Assembly: GCF_019510245.1 (NCBI RefSeq)
Contig: NZ_JAEKKT010000118.1
Location: 1-64,000 of the forward strand
Length of the DNA stretch: 64,000 nt
Origin: Streptomyces sp.
GTDB lineage: Bacteria > Actinomycetota > Actinomycetes > Streptomycetales > Streptomycetaceae
Reading direction: 5' to 3'
In this document: piece after piece, positions 61,144 through 64,000 of the stretch
Position numbering within the stretch: the stretch's first letter is position 1
Layout of the letters: each line of letters opens with the position of its first letter
Notes under the pieces: model-generated
Told to the model about the DNA's origin: nothing
Database searches by the model: none
Seen by the model: only the letters and a program-made list of their open reading frames with translations
Position numbers and translations under genes: made by a program

Positions 61144-62223
61144 TCAGCCGATCCGGGCGCCCGTCGCCGCGAGCGCCTCCGTCACCGGCTGGAAGAACGT
61201 CTGTCCTCCGGAGGTGCAGTCGCCGCTGCCGCCGGAGGTCAGGCCGATCGCGTTGCTGCCGGAGAAGAGCGAGCCGCCGCTGTCGCCGGGCTCGGCGCAC
61301 ACGTCGGTCTGGATGAGCCCGCTCACCGTGCCCTCGGAGTAGTTCACGGTGGCGTCGAGGCCGGTGACCGTACCGTCGTGGACCTGGGTGGTGGAGCCGC
61401 TGCGGGTCACCCGCAAGCCGACGGTGGCCTCGGCCGCGCCGGTGATCCGCTGGGCGGAGCCGTCGTAGAGGTCGACCTCGCTCGGATGGTCCACGTCGGA
61501 GGTGTACTTGACCAGGCCGAAGTCGTTGCCGGGGAAGCTGGACCGGGCGTTCTGGCCGATCACGTTCCCGGAGGAGTCCGACCAGGTGGAGATGGCCTGG
61601 GTGCAGTGCCCGGCGGTCAGGAAGTACGGCTCGCCGTCCTTGACCACGTTGAAGCCGAGCGAGCAGCGGCCGCCCGACCCGCCGATCGCGTCGCCGCCGG
61701 CGATGAAGGGCTTGAACTGCCCTTTGGACTGCCGGAGTTCGGCGGTCCCGCCGAGCGCGTCGACGACCCTGGTGAGCTTGGCCAGCTCGGACCCGGTGAC
61801 CGTCCTGTCGGCGGTGACGACGACCTTGTTGCCGACCGGGTCGGTCGCCCACGAGGTGCCGGGGATGGCCGCGTCCTGCTGCAGGGCGGTACGTGCGCCG
61901 TCGAGTTCGGCGAGGGAGTTGGCGACGAGTCTCGCCCTCGCCCCGGCCGCCTCGACGGCCTTCGCGGCGGTGTCGTCGAGCACGTTGACGACGAGGTGCT
62001 TCGACCGGGCGTCGTAGTAGGTGCCCGCCGTGTCGGTGCCGAGGTCGGCGGAGAGCGTCGAGGCGAGCTTTCCGGCCGCCGGAGCGGACAGGATCTGGGG
62101 TACGGCGGACTTGGCGGGCTCGCTCGCGTTCGCACTCTGGAAGGTCACTGCGGCGGCGACGAGCGCGGCGGCACCCGCGCCGGCGAGCGCCGCCCGGCGC
62201 CGGGGTATGCGTCGGTGCTTCAA
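61144..62223 (-). CDS. sprD: Secreted serine protease, streptogrisin D-like (S1 family)
   Basis: 359 residues as a pre-pro-enzyme. A basic signal region with a twin-Arg stretch ([14 protein letters not shown]) leads to a propeptide ([14 protein letters not shown]) and a mature protease starting at about [20 protein letters not shown]. The triad lies in [14 protein letters not shown] and GDSGGS. AGGAGG 7 nt ahead supports the TTG start at 62223; no suitable ATG or GTG lies nearby. It is closest in my memory to streptogrisin D, and its mature C-terminal part shares identical blocks with the second protease at 63439. Confidence 0.9.
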   Translation of the reverse strand: MKHRRIPRRRAALAGAGAAALVAAAVTFQSANASEPAKSAVPQILSAPAAGKLASTLSADLGTDTAGTYYDARSKHLVVNVLDDTAAKAVEAAGARARLVANSLAELDGARTALQQDAAIPGTSWATDPVGNKVVVTADRTVTGSELAKLTRVVDALGGTAELRQSKGQFKPFIAGGDAIGGSGGRCSLGFNVVKDGEPYFLTAGHCTQAISTWSDSSGNVIGQNARSSFPGNDFGLVKYTSDVDHPSEVDLYDGSAQRITGAAEATVGLRVTRSGSTTQVHDGTVTGLDATVNYSEGTVSGLIQTDVCAEPGDSGGSLFSGSNAIGLTSGGSGDCTSGGQTFFQPVTEALAATGARIG

Positions 62224-62473
62224 CTCATGTCCTCCTGTGGGGGGGGTCGGCCGGTGAGGTGGTGGGGACCTCAGGGGCCGGAAGGCCGGTTGACGGCCGC
62301 CTACTATTCCGAGCCCCACAGGGAGCACACAAGGTCGACTCCAGGTCTCGCGTGCGCGGATGTTGTGCGCCCCCCGTGTGCGGACCGTGGGCGGTCGCCC
62401 CGTCCAGGAGGATCGGCACTGCAAACACCGCCTGCGCCGGCGGCGGACCGCGGACGGCGCCGCCTGCCTCCGG

Positions 62474-63304
62474 CTACCCCTGGCCGGAATCGACCCCTGC
62501 CGCCCCGCCGGCACCGTCGGTCCCCCCGGCCGCCGGCGGCAGTTGCTGCTGTGCCCGCTCCAGGAACCTCAGCAGCTCCACCGGGAACGGCAGCACCAGC
62601 GTCGAGTTCTTCTCGGCGGCGACCGCCACCACCGTCTGCAGCAGCCGCAACTGGAGCGCGGCGGGCTGCTCCGACATCTCCTTCGCCGCCTCCGCGAGCT
62701 TCTTGGACGCCTGCAGTTCGGCGTCGGCGTTGATGACGCGGGCCCGGCGCTCCCGGTCGGCCTCGGCCTGCCGGGCCATGGACCGCTTCATGGTCTCGGG
62801 CAGCGAGACGTCCTTGATCTCGACGCGGTCGATGGTGACGCCCCACTCCACGGCCGGGCTGTCGATCATCAGCTCCAGCCCCTGGTTGAGCTTCTCCCGG
62901 TTCGACAGCAGGTCGTCCAGCTCGCTTTTGCCGATGATGGACCTGAGCGAGGTCTGTGCCATCTGCGAGACCGCGAACCGGTAGTCCTCGACCCGGACCA
63001 CCGCCTCGGCGGGCGCGGTCACCTTGAAGTAGACGACGGCGTCGACGCGCACGGTCACGTTGTCCCGGGTGATGCCCTCCTGCGCGGGCACCGGCATCGT
63101 GACGATCTGCATGTTGACCTTCTGCAGCCGGTCCACGAACGGGACGATCATGGTGAACCCGGGCTCGCGCACCTCCGGTCGCAGCCGGCCGAGGCGGAAC
63201 ACCACGCCTCGCTCGTACTGTCTGACGACCCGTGCCGCGGCCAGCGCGTAGACCGCTCCGACGGACACGAGAGCGGCTCCGGCCGCCACCAACGCCTCGA
63301 CCAT
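62474..63304 (-). CDS. SPFH-domain membrane protein (slipin/stomatin-like)
   Basis: 276 residues. An N-terminal hydrophobic helix (about 1-25), then an SPFH core ([65 protein letters not shown]) and a coiled-coil ([35 protein letters not shown]). Such proteins form membrane microdomain scaffolds. It lies between two secreted proteases on the same strand; 62224-62473 ahead of it has no further gene. Confidence 0.9.
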   Translation of the reverse strand: MVEALVAAGAALVSVGAVYALAAARVVRQYERGVVFRLGRLRPEVREPGFTMIVPFVDRLQKVNMQIVTMPVPAQEGITRDNVTVRVDAVVYFKVTAPAEAVVRVEDYRFAVSQMAQTSLRSIIGKSELDDLLSNREKLNQGLELMIDSPAVEWGVTIDRVEIKDVSLPETMKRSMARQAEADRERRARVINADAELQASKKLAEAAKEMSEQPAALQLRLLQTVVAVAAEKNSTLVLPFPVELLRFLERAQQQLPPAAGGTDGAGGAAGVDSGQG

Positions 63305-63367
63305 GCCGACCCCCAGGGGGTGACTGACTCCAACGGTCCTTCGACGGTAACCCCGGGGTCGTACAAG

Positions 63368-63406
63368 GGCGAGCCCCCGTACGCCGGTTGCGTACGGGGG
63401 CTCGCC
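63368..63406 (-). terminator. Strong terminator downstream of the second protease
   Basis: GGCGAGCCCCCGTAC (63368-63382) and GTACGGGGGCTCGCC (63392-63406) form a perfect 15-bp stem with a 9-nt loop, 33 bp after the protease stop on the minus strand. Confidence 0.8.
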
Positions 63407-63438
63407 GGAAGCCGATCCGAACCCGATCCGCAGGGTCG

Positions 63439-64000
63439 TCAGCCGACGCTCACGCCGTAGTAGCTCAGCGCCTCGGTGACCGGCTGGAAGAAGGTCGTAC
63501 CGCCGGAGGTGCAGTCGCCGCTGCCGCCGGAGGTCAGACCGTAGGCGACGGAACCGCCGTAGAGCGGGCCGCCGCTGTCGCCGCCCTCGGCGCAGACCGT
63601 GGTCTGGATCATGCCGTAGACGATGTCACCGCTGCCGTAGTTGACGGTGGCGTTGAGCGCGGTGACCCGGCCGCTGTGCGTGCCGGTGGTCGAACCGCGG
63701 CGGTACACCGTCGTCCCGACGCTGGGCGTGGCCGCGCTGGAGATGGTCTGGCTGCCGACCGCGCTCGGGTGCGCGATCGAGCTGTTGGTGTACTTCACCA
63801 GCGCGAAGTCGTTCGTCGGGAAGCTGTAACTGACGTTCGTGCCCAGGACCGTGGTGTGGCCGGAGTTGCTGTACCAGGTCGAGGCCACCTGACCGCAGTG
63901 CCCCGCGGTCAGGAAGTAGTACGTGCTCCCGCTGTGCACGTTGAAGCCGAGCGAGCAGCGGTAGGCGCCGCCGTAGATGGCGTCGCCGCCGGAGATCAGC
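63439..64000 (-). CDS. Secreted serine protease, streptogrisin A/B-like, 5' part cut by window
   Basis: C-terminal about 187 residues, essentially the mature enzyme from [21 protein letters not shown]. The triad is in [14 protein letters not shown] and GDSGGP, with the disulfide cysteines of the chymotrypsin-like streptogrisins. The signal and propeptide lie beyond the right edge. A segment near the C-terminus ([11 protein letters not shown] and FFQPVTEAL) is identical to the first protease, and 35 nt match exactly in DNA (61208-61242 and 63503-63537), pointing to duplication or gene conversion. Confidence 0.9.
   Translation of the reverse strand, partial: LISGGDAIYGGAYRCSLGFNVHSGSTYYFLTAGHCGQVASTWYSNSGHTTVLGTNVSYSFPTNDFALVKYTNSSIAHPSAVGSQTISSAATPSVGTTVYRRGSTTGTHSGRVTALNATVNYGSGDIVYGMIQTTVCAEGGDSGGPLYGGSVAYGLTSGGSGDCTSGGTTFFQPVTEALSYYGVSVG

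Overview
The window is about 72% GC, with short intergenic gaps, 4-bp ATGA/GTGA gene overlaps, many GTG starts and streptogrisin-type secreted proteases. Together these point to a Streptomyces chromosome. The neighbourhood (homogentisate dioxygenase, Ser/Thr kinase next to a secreted SGNH esterase, dnaE2 with a Y-family partner) looks like conserved Streptomyces core, broken up by small accessory and decayed segments. No rRNA, tRNA, CRISPR array or intact insertion sequence was seen.

Layout. 1-9 kb: a molybdopterin oxidoreductase cut by the window edge, then a minus-strand block with a lipoprotein, a TetR regulator, an alpha/beta hydrolase and an 1,810-residue caspase-like / STAND NTPase / beta-propeller protein. 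The last two are the best candidate for an undescribed conflict or regulated-death system. 9-16 kb: hmgA (tyrosine degradation), a HutC-type regulator, a stand-alone type ISP specificity-like protein, a TetR/ABC exporter divergon with two operators, and a family III CoA-transferase. 16-26 kb: a small conserved protein, a SigK/RskA-like sigma and anti-sigma pair divergent from a DUF4331-TPR-NicO operon, then a receptor Ser/Thr kinase and an SGNH esterase.

26-35 kb: a cell-surface polysaccharide cluster with two family 2 glycosyltransferases, a polysaccharide deacetylase, a flippase fused to a second membrane module, and a convergent membrane-anchored glycoside hydrolase. 35-40 kb: an AAA ATPase, DUF72, a YtrA-type GntR, acetyltransferases, DUF402, a methyltransferase and small ORFs. 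40-46 kb: a vanillate/4-hydroxybenzoate-type decarboxylase operon (UbiX, UbiD and VdcD-like) with its AraC regulator. It is extended by a second UbiX paralogue flanked by an AraC fragment and a probable transposase fragment. 46-53 kb: a secreted lipase, a MarR/cupin divergon with nested operators, a decayed HIT gene, and an SOS-type ImuB-like/DnaE2 pair behind a LexA-like box. 53-61 kb: a GntR (FCD) regulator divergent from a glyA-soxBDAG-purU one-carbon operon. 61-64 kb: two streptogrisin-family proteases flanking an SPFH protein.

A cross-cutting observation is that sequences resembling dispersed Streptomyces intergenic palindromic repeats sit in frame inside at least three coding regions (hmgA, the NicO transporter and a methyltransferase), as well as in intergenic copies. 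All calls come from reading the sequence; no database search was possible.
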